A DNA stretch of 64,000 nt from Buchnera aphidicola (Mindarus japonicus). Its GTDB lineage: Bacteria; Pseudomonadota; Gammaproteobacteria; Enterobacterales; Enterobacteriaceae. Numbering within the stretch: the first letter of the stretch is position 1; each line of letters opens with the position of its first letter. This document shows, piece by piece, positions 47,476-56,697 of this stretch. Location of the stretch: NCBI RefSeq assembly GCF_039393905.1, contig NZ_CP135030.1, positions 372,001 to 436,000 on the forward strand, given 5' to 3'. Below the pieces are notes generated by a model. The model was given only the letters and a program-made list of their open reading frames with translations. It searched no databases and was not told the DNA's origin. The position numbers and the translations under genes are program-made.

Positions 47476-48804
47476 TTAAAGAATACTTAATTCTAATACT
47501 TTAGAACCTCTTTGATAGTTATACATTCTTTTTTTACTTTCAGGTAAAGAATTTATATCTGTTAACAAAAATCCTTTTTCTTGAAACCAATGAATACTAT
47601 ATGTAGTCAATACAAATATTTTTTTTAAATTTAATTTTTTTGCTTCTTTTTGTATTATTCGTAATAACATCTCCCCTCTAGAAGAATTTCTATAATTTGG
47701 ATGAACTACTACGCAGGCCATTTCTCCTATTTTTTCATTTTTAAAAGGATATAAAGCAGCACATGCAATTGTTAAATTATCTCTAACAATAATAATAAAT
47801 TTATCAATTTCGACTTCTAACTGTTCTCTTGATCTACGAACTAATATTTTTTTTTCTTCTAATGGTCTAATTAATTCTAATATACCTCCTATATCATTAA
47901 TTGTTGCTTTTCTAATTTTTTCCGAAGATTCCATAACTATTTGTGTTCCAATTCCGTCCCTCGAAAATAGTTCTTGCAATAAAGCGCCATTCTTTTTATA
48001 ACTAATTAAATGGCATCTTCGAACTCCTCCAGAACAAGCTTTGATGGAAGATTTTAAAAATCTAATCATGGAAGTTGAAAAAAAATACTTTTTTTTCATT
48101 AAAATCATTTCTTTTACTTTACTGGGAAATAATTCAGAAAAAAACTTTCCAGCTTTATTAATAACTCCTTGAGAATCAAAAAATCCTATTATTTTTTCAG
48201 CTTTTAATTTTATTGAAACTTCAGCCGCTATTTCTTCAGAAATTAAATTAAAACTTTCCCCTGTAATAGAAACTGATATAGGGCCTATTAAAACAATAGA
48301 TCTATTTTTAAGTTGTTTTTTAATAAATTCTTGATCTATTTTTCTAATTCTACCGCTATGACAGTAATCAACTCCATTATCAACACCTAACGGTTGAGAA
48401 ATAATAAAATTTCCACTAACAACATTAATGTTAGCTCCTTGAGAAGGAGTATTAGTTAAACTCATTGAAAGTAATGCTGTTATGTCTAATTGTAGTTTTC
48501 CGATTTCTTCTTTAACTAACTCTAATATTTCTGTATTTGTTACTAATACTTCTTTATGATAATAAAAATTTATTTTTTTGTTAATTAAACGTTTTTTAAT
48601 TTGAGGACTTGCATCATAAATTACAACTAAATGAATTCCTAAACTATGCAGCAATCCTATATCATTTATTATATGAATAAAATTTTTATGTTTAATTGTT
48701 TCTCCAGATAATATAATTATAAATATTTTTCCTCTATGAGCATTAATATACGGAACACTATGTCTAAACTCTTCCACTAAGTTAGTAATAGGATTTTTAT
48801 ACAT
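47476..48804 (-). CDS. argA: N-acetylglutamate synthase ArgA
   Basis: First committed step of arginine synthesis, acetylating glutamate with acetyl-CoA. 442 aa (E. coli 443). An N-terminal amino-acid-kinase-like regulatory domain (arginine binding; VEEFRHSVPYINAHRGK, SGRIRKID) is followed by a GNAT acetyltransferase domain (CAALYPF, GEMACVVVHPNYR, VLTTYSIHWFQEKGF). ATG 48804 has AAGAGA upstream. Placed convergent with recD and next to the initiator tRNA, the E. coli context. Confidence 0.96.
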   Translation of the reverse strand: MYKNPITNLVEEFRHSVPYINAHRGKIFIIILSGETIKHKNFIHIINDIGLLHSLGIHLVVIYDASPQIKKRLINKKINFYYHKEVLVTNTEILELVKEEIGKLQLDITALLSMSLTNTPSQGANINVVSGNFIISQPLGVDNGVDYCHSGRIRKIDQEFIKKQLKNRSIVLIGPISVSITGESFNLISEEIAAEVSIKLKAEKIIGFFDSQGVINKAGKFFSELFPSKVKEMILMKKKYFFSTSMIRFLKSSIKACSGGVRRCHLISYKKNGALLQELFSRDGIGTQIVMESSEKIRKATINDIGGILELIRPLEEKKILVRRSREQLEVEIDKFIIIVRDNLTIACAALYPFKNEKIGEMACVVVHPNYRNSSRGEMLLRIIQKEAKKLNLKKIFVLTTYSIHWFQEKGFLLTDINSLPESKKRMYNYQRGSKVLELSIL

Positions 48805-49002
48805 AATTAAATCTCTTAATATATTTATATTTTGAATATTAATAAATTGAATAAAATGAATTTATTAAGAATATTTTTTTAATTTTAGTTTAAATTAATA
48901 ACATTAACCTTGCGATTAATTATGTTAAAACTAATTATTGTAAAAGAGGAGTTTAAAATATTTAAAAAAGAAGAAAAAACATTAATAATATTTTATTTAT
49001 TT

Positions 49003-49079
<77 letters not shown>

Positions 49080-49484
49080 ATATATTTATATATTACATTA
49101 AAAAAATTAAAAAAACAATATATTTGATCTAAAAAAATTAATAAATAAAATATTTTTAGTAAAAAAATTTAAAAAAAATTTTAAATATATATAAAAAATT
49201 ACACAGATACTTAGTAATTTTTTTAAATTTAAATTTTTTTAAAAAAAATAGAAAAAAATGATCATTTTTAATATAATAATTATTATTAACAAATTTTAAA
49301 ATCATTAAGATTATTATTTTTTTAAAAAAGATTATATATATTAATATTATCTTTTTTTAGATAAAAAATTAAAAAATTAATTATTTTCTTTTAAAATTAA
49401 TAATGTAAAAAATTTAACATTTTTATATTATAAAAAAAATTTTTATAAATTAAACAACATTTTTTAATAAAAAAAGGTTTTTAA
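49080..49484. other. AT-rich spacer between tRNA-fMet and ribH
   Basis: 405 bases without ORF. Apart from the tRNA promoter candidate and the ribH ribosome site (AAAAAGG near 49472) it is A/T homopolymer runs. I looked for an FMN riboswitch ahead of ribH and see no G/C-rich conserved core, so riboflavin control of that type is unlikely. Confidence 0.5.
49090..49118 (-). promoter_or_regulatory. candidate promoter of tRNA-fMet
   Basis: On the minus strand TTGTTT (49118-49113), a 17-base spacer and TAATAT (49095-49090), with the -10 box ten bases before the mature tRNA 5' end. Spacing is ideal but each box is only a partial match, and the DNA is nearly all A/T. Confidence 0.35.
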
Positions 49485-49952
49485 ATGAACATTTTCAAGT
49501 CGAATATCATTTCTAATGATGCATCAATTGCTATAATTATATCTAGATTCAATGATTTTATTAATAATCATTTATTAAATGGAGCTATTGATACATTAAT
49601 TAGAATCGGACAAGTAAAAAAAGAAAAAATTTTTACATTTTATGTTCCTGGAACTTACGAGATACCAATTATTACAAAAATTTTATGTAAAAAAAAAAAA
49701 TACGATTCTATTATCGCATTAGGAACAATTATTAAAGGAAATACTCCTCACTATAAATCTATAGCAAGTCCTATTTTTTCAAATTTATCCAATCTTAGTA
49801 TTGAACATGAAATCCCAATTTTAATAGGAATATTAATAACAAAGACTATTGAACAAGCTATTGAACGAGCTGGAACTAAATTAGGAAACAAAGGCTCTGA
49901 AGCAGCTATTTCTGCTTTGGAAATGATAAATCTTATAAAAAAAATAAAATAA
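49485..49952 (+). CDS. ribH: 6,7-dimethyl-8-ribityllumazine synthase
   Basis: Penultimate step of riboflavin synthesis. 155 aa (E. coli 156). Family blocks SRFNDFINNHLLNGAID, VPGTYEIPI, ALGTIIKGNTPHYKSIA (catalytic histidine), and RAGTKLGNKGSEAA are all present. Known as ribE in E. coli. Here the order is ribH-thiL-ribD-nusB, while E. coli has ribD-ribE-nusB-thiL, so the cluster is kept but shuffled. Confidence 0.95.
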   Translation: MNIFKSNIISNDASIAIIISRFNDFINNHLLNGAIDTLIRIGQVKKEKIFTFYVPGTYEIPIITKILCKKKKYDSIIALGTIIKGNTPHYKSIASPIFSNLSNLSIEHEIPILIGILITKTIEQAIERAGTKLGNKGSEAAISALEMINLIKKIK

Positions 49953-50019
49953 TATTTTTTAAAACAAAAAATTTTACTTAAAAATTTAAAATTTTTTAAA
50001 CAACTAGAAATTTAAAAAA

Positions 50020-50988
50020 ATGCCTATCGACGAATTTAAAATTATAAACAAATATTTTAATTGTTTTAAAAAAAAAGATAAATATTTAATTAAAGGAATA
50101 GGAGATGATTGTGCAATAGTAAAAATACCAAAAAATCAAACTTTATCTATTAGTACTGATACTTTAGTAGAAGGTATACATTTTTTAAAAACAATAAGCC
50201 CTATTGATTTAAGCTATAAAGCACTTGCTGTAAATCTTAGTGATTTAGCAGCTGTTGGGGCAGAACCAAAATGGTTAACATTATCTATAACAATGCCTAG
50301 CATAAACTTAAAATGGATAAAATTTTTTAGTAAAAATTTAATTAAATTAATTTATAAAAATAAAATGAAATTAATCGGAGGAGATACAACTAAAGGACCA
50401 TTAAGTATCACAATTAGTGCTTATGGTTTAATTCCAAAGGGAAAAGCACTATTTAGAAAAGGAGCTAAAATTGGAGACTTAATCTATGTAACAGGAACTT
50501 TAGGGGATAGTGCAGCTGGATTTGATTTGTTAACAAATAAAATTACAATAAAAAATAATAAAGTTTATAATACTCTTGTACAAAAACATCTAAGACCTAT
50601 CGCAAGAATTTTACAAGGAAAAATTTTAAGAAATATTGCTACTTCAGCAATTGACATTTCAGATGGATTAATTATGGACTTAAAACATATTTTAGATTCT
50701 AGTCGATGTGGAGCTGAATTACACTTAGAAAATTTTCCTATATCAAAAAAAATAAAAAATAACTTTAATAAAAAAAAATGGTTGAAATGGGTTTTATACT
50801 CAGGAGAAGACTATGAATTATGTTTTACTATACCAGAAAAGAAAAAGATATGTTTAGATAATTTAATGAAATTTTGTAATGTACGTTATACACATATTGG
50901 AAATATTACTCACTTAAAAGAAGGTTATAAATTATTAGAATTTCAAAAATCTATAAAATTTAATCAAACAGGTTTTAATCATTTTTAA
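50020..50988 (+). CDS. thiL: thiamine-monophosphate kinase
   Basis: Phosphorylates thiamine monophosphate to the active cofactor thiamine diphosphate, used by dxs next door among others. 322 aa (E. coli 325). Metal and ATP blocks GIGDDCAIV, STDTLVEGIHF, NLSDLAAVGAEP, GGDTTKGPLS, SDGLIMDL and GEDYELCF are intact. 67 bases after ribH on the same strand. Confidence 0.95.
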   Translation: MPIDEFKIINKYFNCFKKKDKYLIKGIGDDCAIVKIPKNQTLSISTDTLVEGIHFLKTISPIDLSYKALAVNLSDLAAVGAEPKWLTLSITMPSINLKWIKFFSKNLIKLIYKNKMKLIGGDTTKGPLSITISAYGLIPKGKALFRKGAKIGDLIYVTGTLGDSAAGFDLLTNKITIKNNKVYNTLVQKHLRPIARILQGKILRNIATSAIDISDGLIMDLKHILDSSRCGAELHLENFPISKKIKNNFNKKKWLKWVLYSGEDYELCFTIPEKKKICLDNLMKFCNVRYTHIGNITHLKEGYKLLEFQKSIKFNQTGFNHF

Positions 50989-51023
50989 AAAAAAATATTT
51001 GTTATATAAAATAGAGAAACCGA

Positions 51024-52142
51024 ATGAAAGATATTTTTTATATGAAAAAAGCTATAAATTTAGCAAAATTAGGAATGTTTACTACTTTTCCTAATCCAAA
51101 TGTAGGTTGTATTATTGTAAAAAAATCAAAAATTGTAGGTAAAGGATGGCATAAAAAATCAGGTGAAGAACATGCTGAAATATATGCTTTAAAACAAGCA
51201 AAAAAAAAAGCAAAAGGAGCTACAGCTTATATAACTTTAGAACCTTGTTGCCATTATGGAAAAACCCCACCTTGTTGTAAAGCACTTTTTTATGCTGGTA
51301 TATCAAAAGTAGTAATAGCTTCTAAAGATCCAAATCCAAAAGTTAATGGATTAGGGTTACTCTGGTTAAAAAAAAGGGGAATTCTCATAAAAGAAGGTGT
51401 TTTAAAAGATGAAGCAAAATATATAAATCAAGGATTTTTTAAAAGGATGAAAACGGGTATTCCCTGGATTCAATTAAAATTAGCAATGTCTATCGATGGT
51501 AGATCTTCTCTTCAAAATGGTAAAAGTAAATGGATTACTTCAAAGAAATCTCGTATAGATGTTCAGTACTTTCGAGCAAAAAGCAACGCTATTCTAAGTA
51601 CTAGTAAAACTATACTAAATGATAATCCTTCATTAAACATAAGATACCATGAATTTAATGATAAAAAATTGAAAAAATACGATATAAATAAAAAAAATCA
51701 ACCTATTAGAATTATTATTGATAGTAAAAATAGATTAACTCCATCTAATAAATTTATATATACAAAAGGAAACATTATTTTAGTTCGATTAAAATATGAT
51801 AATTTGACTTGGCCTAAAAATGTAAAACAATTACTAGTTCCTTCCTATAAAAAAAAAATAGATTTACATCATCTATTCAAAATATTAGGAAAGTCTAATA
51901 TTAATACTATATGGATCGAATCTGGACCTTCTTTATCTGGTGCTTTACTAAAATATAAATTAATTGATGAACTCATTATTTATATAGCCCCTAAACTATT
52001 TGGTCATCACTCAAATCCTTTATGCTTATTAGATATGTATTCAGAAATTTCAGAAGTACCTAAATTATCTTTTTCTAGTATACAGAAAATTGATTCAGAT
52101 ATACGAATCATATTAAAACCCAACAATAATTTATATAATTAA
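51024..52142 (+). CDS. ribD: bifunctional riboflavin biosynthesis deaminase/reductase RibD
   Basis: Deaminates the pyrimidine intermediate and then reduces its ribosyl side chain. 372 aa (E. coli 367). N-terminal cytidine-deaminase-like zinc site: His50 in EEHAE, and the cysteines of LEPCCHYGKTPPCC. C-terminal reductase domain from about residue 146 (IQLKLAMSIDGR, WITSKKS, IRIIIDS, IWIESGP, ELIIYIAPK). Both domains are in one frame; I recall split ribD1/ribD2 in at least one Buchnera lineage, so the intact fusion is worth noting. Confidence 0.95.
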   Translation: MKDIFYMKKAINLAKLGMFTTFPNPNVGCIIVKKSKIVGKGWHKKSGEEHAEIYALKQAKKKAKGATAYITLEPCCHYGKTPPCCKALFYAGISKVVIASKDPNPKVNGLGLLWLKKRGILIKEGVLKDEAKYINQGFFKRMKTGIPWIQLKLAMSIDGRSSLQNGKSKWITSKKSRIDVQYFRAKSNAILSTSKTILNDNPSLNIRYHEFNDKKLKKYDINKKNQPIRIIIDSKNRLTPSNKFIYTKGNIILVRLKYDNLTWPKNVKQLLVPSYKKKIDLHHLFKILGKSNINTIWIESGPSLSGALLKYKLIDELIIYIAPKLFGHHSNPLCLLDMYSEISEVPKLSFSSIQKIDSDIRIILKPNNNLYN

Positions 52143-52193
52143 TTTTTTAAAAAAAATCTAATATTTATAAATATTTTTATAATAAGAAAAAAA

Positions 52194-52616
52194 ATGAATC
52201 CCTTAACTAGAAGAAAAGCAAGAGAATGTGCTGTACAAGCTATTTATTCATGGCAATTATCAAAAAACAACATATTGGATATTAAAAATGAGTTTTTAAA
52301 AAAAATAACTGAACAAGAAATAGATATAATTTATTTTTCTCAATTAATTATAGGAATTACTGATCATTATAAATTTTTAGATGAATTCATAAAACCTTAT
52401 TTATCTAGAAAAATAACTGAACTAGATCCTATTGAAAAAACAGTTCTTAGAATTTCTTTATATGAACTTATTAAAAGAAAAGATATTCCTTATAAAGTTG
52501 TAATCAATGAAGGAATAGAACTTGCTAAATTATTTGGAGCTAAAAAAAGTCATAAATTTATTAATGGAGTATTAGATAAAGTTGTTTCTAAACTAGAAAT
52601 ATCTTCTAACTCTTAA
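52194..52616 (+). CDS. nusB: transcription antitermination factor NusB
   Basis: RNA-binding factor that with NusE (S10) drives rRNA antitermination and 16S folding. 140 aa (E. coli 139). All-helical fold with [18 protein letters not shown] at the N-terminus, [24 protein letters not shown] in the middle and [18 protein letters not shown]...KFINGVLDK at the end, nearly as E. coli. 51 bases after ribD, then a hairpin before convergent dxs. Confidence 0.96.
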   Translation: MNPLTRRKARECAVQAIYSWQLSKNNILDIKNEFLKKITEQEIDIIYFSQLIIGITDHYKFLDEFIKPYLSRKITELDPIEKTVLRISLYELIKRKDIPYKVVINEGIELAKLFGAKKSHKFINGVLDKVVSKLEISSNS

Positions 52617-52684
52617 TATACTTATTATTTTTAATAAATTTAAAAAATTAATTAACAATAAAATAAAAAATGATACAATTATCT

Positions 52685-52709
52685 ATTACACTAATTAAAT
52701 TAGTGTAAT
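52685..52709. terminator. bidirectional terminator between nusB and dxs
   Basis: Perfect inverted repeat with 12-base arms ATTACACTAATT and AATTAGTGTAAT around a single A, 68 bases after the nusB stop and 18 before the dxs stop. Its place between convergent genes favours a shared terminator. The dxs side (minus strand) is followed by T-rich sequence. Confidence 0.6.
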
Positions 52710-52727
52710 GATATTTTCATAAAAAAA

Positions 52728-54503
52728 TTAATTTAACCATTCTACTATTCTTTTTTCAATTCCTTGAGAATTTAATTTCAAATCTTTTTTGATTTCTTTC
52801 TGATCTCCATGAGATATAAATTTATTTGGTAAACCTATATTTAAAACTGGAATATTAATTTTATGTAACATTAATAATTCATTAATACTACTACCTGCGC
52901 CTCCCGATATAATCCCTTCTTCAATAGTTACTAAAAATTCATAATTTTTTGCCAATAATAAAACTAAACTAGCATCTAAAGGTTTAATAAATCTCATATC
53001 TACTAAAGTATAGTTTAACTTTTTACTTACCTTTTTAGCTGAAAAAAATAATGATCCAAAATTTAAAATAGCAGCTTTTTTTCCTATTCTTTTAATTAGA
53101 CCTTTTCCTATTGGTAAAGTTTTAAACGAATATAAAATATTATTTGTAAATTCTTTTTTAGGAAATCTTATTGCAATTGGACTATTTAAATTTAAATACG
53201 CTGTATTTAACATCTTTAATAATTCATTTCCACTGCTAGGAGCCATAATAATAAAATTTGGAATGCATCTGAGATATGCAATATCAAACATCCCTTGATG
53301 TGTTTTTCCGTCATGACCTACTATACCAGCCCTATCTATTACAAATAAAATTGGTAAGTTTTGTATTGAGACATCATGAATTACTTGATCATAAGCTCTT
53401 TGTAAAAAAGTAGAATAAATTGCTATTATTGGTTTGTATCTTTTAGATGCCAAGCCAGCAGCAAAAGTTACTGCATGTTGCTCTGCAATTCCTACGTCGA
53501 AATATTGTTTAGGAAATAATTTCGAGAATTTTGTTATTCCAGAACCTACAGACATTGCAGGAGTAATAGCTATAATTTTTTTATCTTTTTTTGCAATTTT
53601 ACATAACCAATTTCCAAATATTTTTGAGTAAGTAATTTTTTTTTTAACTAAAAGAGAAGAACTTTTATTTTTTGAACTAACAAAATGCCATTTAATTGGA
53701 TCTTTTTCAGCAGGAGTAAAACCTTTTCCTTTCTTAGTTTTTATATGGAATAATTTAATTCCATGAATAGAACGTAACTTCTTTAAAAATTTAATTAAGA
53801 ATAATATATCATGTCCATCATGAGGACCATAATAATTTATTCCACATTGATTTATAACTCTATAAAAATCTTTTTTTTTAAATAAAAAACTTTTTTTTTC
53901 CTTAGTTAATATTGAAAAAAAATTTTTCAACATGCCTATACTATTAGAAATGGACATTTTATTATCGTTTAAAATGATTAAAAAATCAGAGAAAATATTT
54001 GCAGAATGATTGATAGCTTCTAATGACATTCCTCCTGCTATAGCCGAATCCCCAATAACAGATACCGTTTTTCTATTTTTTTTTTCTTTTTGAGCAGCTA
54101 TAGACATTCCTAATCCTGCACTAATAACAGTAGAAGAATGCCCAGTGCCAAAACAATCATAGATACTTTCATTAAAAGATGGAAAAGGATGTAATCCTTT
54201 TTTCTTTCCAACACTAAATATACTTTTAAATCTTTCTGTTAATATTTTATGTGGATAAGATTGGTGTCCTATATCCCATAATAAATTATCAAATGGCGTG
54301 TTATAGACATAATGTATTGCTACAGTAATTTCAATTACACCTAAATTAGAAGAAAAATGGCCTCCGAATTTTTGAATACTATTTATTAAATAATGTCGTA
54401 ATTCAAAACATAATTTTGGTAATGTTTTAATTGATAATAATCTTAATTTTTTAACAGAATTTGCTAATAACAAAGTTGGATACTTTCTTAGAAAATGATT
54501 CAT
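52728..54503 (-). CDS. dxs: 1-deoxy-D-xylulose-5-phosphate synthase
   Basis: Thiamine diphosphate enzyme condensing pyruvate and glyceraldehyde 3-phosphate to DXP for isoprenoids. The frame opens at TTG 54515, but ATG 54503 aligns exactly with E. coli (M-x5-KYPTL) and gives 591 aa (E. coli 620; the loss is in the segment after residue 180). GGHFSSNLG, LWDIGHQSYPHK, NDNKMSIS, AEKDP, IAEQHAVTFAAGLA, YSTFLQRAYDQ and DRAGIVGHDGKTHQG are kept. The cofactor motif GDG reads GDS: residue 153 is Ser (codon 54045-54047) where E. coli has Gly153. Confidence 0.94.
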   Translation of the reverse strand: MNHFLRKYPTLLLANSVKKLRLLSIKTLPKLCFELRHYLINSIQKFGGHFSSNLGVIEITVAIHYVYNTPFDNLLWDIGHQSYPHKILTERFKSIFSVGKKKGLHPFPSFNESIYDCFGTGHSSTVISAGLGMSIAAQKEKKNRKTVSVIGDSAIAGGMSLEAINHSANIFSDFLIILNDNKMSISNSIGMLKNFFSILTKEKKSFLFKKKDFYRVINQCGINYYGPHDGHDILFLIKFLKKLRSIHGIKLFHIKTKKGKGFTPAEKDPIKWHFVSSKNKSSSLLVKKKITYSKIFGNWLCKIAKKDKKIIAITPAMSVGSGITKFSKLFPKQYFDVGIAEQHAVTFAAGLASKRYKPIIAIYSTFLQRAYDQVIHDVSIQNLPILFVIDRAGIVGHDGKTHQGMFDIAYLRCIPNFIIMAPSSGNELLKMLNTAYLNLNSPIAIRFPKKEFTNNILYSFKTLPIGKGLIKRIGKKAAILNFGSLFFSAKKVSKKLNYTLVDMRFIKPLDASLVLLLAKNYEFLVTIEEGIISGGAGSSINELLMLHKINIPVLNIGLPNKFISHGDQKEIKKDLKLNSQGIEKRIVEWLN

Positions 54504-54725
54504 ATCATTACTCAATTTTAAGATAACTTATTTTTCATAAAAAAATATTTAGTATAATTTTATTATTTAATTATAAATTAATAAATTGATAAATTTATTA
54601 TTTTTTTAAAATACACAAAGTTCTAAAAAAAAACTATAAAAATAAAAATTTAAAACTATTACTTTTTATTTTTATAATTTTATTATAATATTTGTATATT
54701 AACTAAATATTTTCATATTAAATAA

Positions 54726-54989
54726 ATGAAAGAAAATAAAAAATTTTTTTATTGTCCAATTTATACTGCTATTTTAGATATACGTTCATATGAAGAACAT
54801 ATAGAAAAACCAATAAATATATCTAACATGAAAATATGTTGGATACCTTTTTATCGACTAGAAAATGAATTCAAAAATTTAGATCAAAAAATAACATGGC
54901 TATTATATTGTGAAAAAGGAATTATGAGTAAATTACAAAAGATTTATTTAATAAAACAAGGATTTAAAAATGTACAATTATTAATTTAA
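54726..54989 (+). CDS. stand-alone rhodanese domain derived from ThiI
   Basis: 87 aa matching only the C-terminal rhodanese domain of E. coli ThiI (482 aa): LDIRSYEEH..KP, IPFYRLENEF, the active loop LLYCEKGIMSKLQ (E. coli LLYCDRGVMSRLQ) with Cys62 equivalent to Cys456, and LIKQGFKNVQLL. The THUMP and PP-loop domains for 4-thiouridine synthesis are absent, and the 222 bases upstream hold no remnant I can read. Location beside dxs matches the E. coli thiI locus. The conserved active loop suggests a functioning persulfide carrier. No clear ribosome site; its stop overlaps the yajR stop by four bases. Confidence 0.8.
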   Translation: MKENKKFFYCPIYTAILDIRSYEEHIEKPINISNMKICWIPFYRLENEFKNLDQKITWLLYCEKGIMSKLQKIYLIKQGFKNVQLLI

Positions 54990-56164
54990 CTTTTAAAATA
55001 TTTAGTGTTATAAAAAAAATAAAGAATAAAAATTAACCAAAATATATTCATTATTATAGATATAAAAAAAGGTGAAATTGAATAATAAAATTGAAACCAA
55101 CTAGATAAAATTCCACCTAATGATGATCCTAATGACTGATAAGTATAATAAATAGCTAAAATACTTCCTTTATAACTATAAAAAGAATTATTATTAATTA
55201 ATGAAGGAATATAAGAAGAAAAAATAGAGAATGAAATAAAAAAAAGTTGAATACCTATTACTAATCCTCCTAAATTTTTTATAAAGTACAAAAAAATAAA
55301 TTCTGAAATTATTAATAACATTGCAAATAAAATGAAAGTTTCTTTTAAAAATTTTTTTTTCTCAATAAAACGAATGATAAAGAAAGTAAAAAAAATAGAA
55401 ATAAGTATGGTCAATCCATAAATTTTGCATTGCAAAGAAGGTGATATTTGTAATATCTTCATTTTTTTAGGCAATTCTATAAAATTAGAAGTTAATATAA
55501 AATAAAGAAAAAAGGTTCCAATATTTAAAAAAAATAATTTAAAATTAAATAAAATAGAAAAAAATTTTTTTTTTGTAATTCTTGTTTTCTTTTTTAAAAT
55601 ATTAACTTTCTTAAATAAATCGCAAATATTCCATAATGCTACTATGCATAACACTGAAAAAAATGATAATATCCAAAAAATTGAACTTATATTAAAATAT
55701 AAAAATATTAAAGGGGAAAATATAATTGAAGCAAAAAAAGTAAAAGCAACAGTTAATCCTACAAACATCATAGACTGAGAAAAATTTTTAATTGAAATTA
55801 CATCCGAAAGCCAAGCTATTAGAACAGAAGAAATTGCTGCTGATCCTTGTATAGCTCTTCCAATAATTATTCCCCAAATAGATTTATTTAAAGCCGAAAT
55901 AATACAACCTATAAAAAATAACAACATTCCTAAAATTAAAATTAATTTTCTACCAAATTTATCTGAAAAAATTCCAAATATTATTTGAAAAAAAAATTGA
56001 AAAAATCCATAACTACCAATTGCTAATCCAATTAAAAAACTATTACTATCTTTAAATTTTAATCCATATTGACTAAATGAAGACACTACAATAGATAATG
56101 AAAACATTCTTAAAAAAAATAATAAACATACAAAAATAGTAATTTTAATTTCTTTAATATTCAT
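54986..56164 (-). CDS. yajR: MFS transporter YajR-like (without YAM domain)
   Basis: Major facilitator transporter, 392 aa with about 12 hydrophobic segments. Motif A GIFSDKFGRK between TM2 and TM3, GRAIQGSAAISS in TM4, and ENK-rich loops resemble E. coli YajR (454 aa), which lies next to cyoE in E. coli as here. The C-terminal cytoplasmic YAM domain of E. coli YajR is missing: the frame ends just after TM12. Substrate unknown; a drug-type proton antiporter in the family. Transcribed toward the ThiI-type gene, convergent. Confidence 0.85.
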   Translation of the reverse strand: MNIKEIKITIFVCLLFFLRMFSLSIVVSSFSQYGLKFKDSNSFLIGLAIGSYGFFQFFFQIIFGIFSDKFGRKLILILGMLLFFIGCIISALNKSIWGIIIGRAIQGSAAISSVLIAWLSDVISIKNFSQSMMFVGLTVAFTFFASIIFSPLIFLYFNISSIFWILSFFSVLCIVALWNICDLFKKVNILKKKTRITKKKFFSILFNFKLFFLNIGTFFLYFILTSNFIELPKKMKILQISPSLQCKIYGLTILISIFFTFFIIRFIEKKKFLKETFILFAMLLIISEFIFLYFIKNLGGLVIGIQLFFISFSIFSSYIPSLINNNSFYSYKGSILAIYYTYQSLGSSLGGILSSWFQFYYSISPFFISIIMNIFWLIFILYFFYNTKYFKS

Positions 56165-56354
56165 TTTTTACATCTTTTTTTTTAATTTTTTTAATTTTTT
56201 TAATTTATTGAATACAAAAAATAAAGTATTTAACTTCAAAAAAAAATAAAAAAATTTTAAATAAATTAATTTTTATTAATATTTAAAACTTGACTAAAAT
56301 ATATTTTTTATAATATATAATAATTTACTTAATTAAAAAACAATTTTTTTGAAA

Positions 56355-56678
56355 ATGGAAAAAGAACATTTGACCAATTTATTTGATAATAAAGGTTATT
56401 TATTAAATTATAAAAATTGGAATAAAAAAATAGCTATAAATATTGCCGTTAAAGAATCTATTGTAATGACTAAAAAACATTGGGAAATTGTTCATTTTAT
56501 AAGAACATTTTATATTAAATTTAAAATTACACCTTCAATTAGATTATTAATAACAACTATAAATCATAAGAAAAAGAAAAAAATAACTAGTCAATGTTTA
56601 TTCATTTTATTTCCTAAAGGAGCTGCTAAACAAGCTAGTAAAATTGCTGGTGTACCTAAGCCAAATAATTGTTTATAA
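56355..56678 (+). CDS. tusE: sulfur transfer protein TusE (DsrC family)
   Basis: Takes persulfide from TusBCD and delivers it to MnmA on tRNA for 2-thiouridine. 107 aa from ATG 56355 (E. coli 109); a TTG two codons earlier is possible but the ATG aligns. DsrC-family blocks HWEIVHFIRTFYIKF, SIRLL, and LFPKGAAKQASKIAGVPKPNNCL, with the functional cysteine one residue from the C-terminus. Isolated between yajR (divergent) and cyoE (convergent), away from tusA. Confidence 0.93.
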   Translation: MEKEHLTNLFDNKGYLLNYKNWNKKIAINIAVKESIVMTKKHWEIVHFIRTFYIKFKITPSIRLLITTINHKKKKKITSQCLFILFPKGAAKQASKIAGVPKPNNCL

Positions 56679-56697
56679 ACTTTATCATTATTAATTA

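Noticed and set aside
49080..49484. FMN riboswitch ahead of ribH
   Set aside because: No G/C-rich conserved core or multi-helix layout is visible in this almost pure A/T spacer.
56349..56678. First guess of bolA for the small gene before cyoE
   Set aside because: Sequence shows the DsrC/TusE blocks and penultimate cysteine, not the BolA fold; no bolA is seen in the window.
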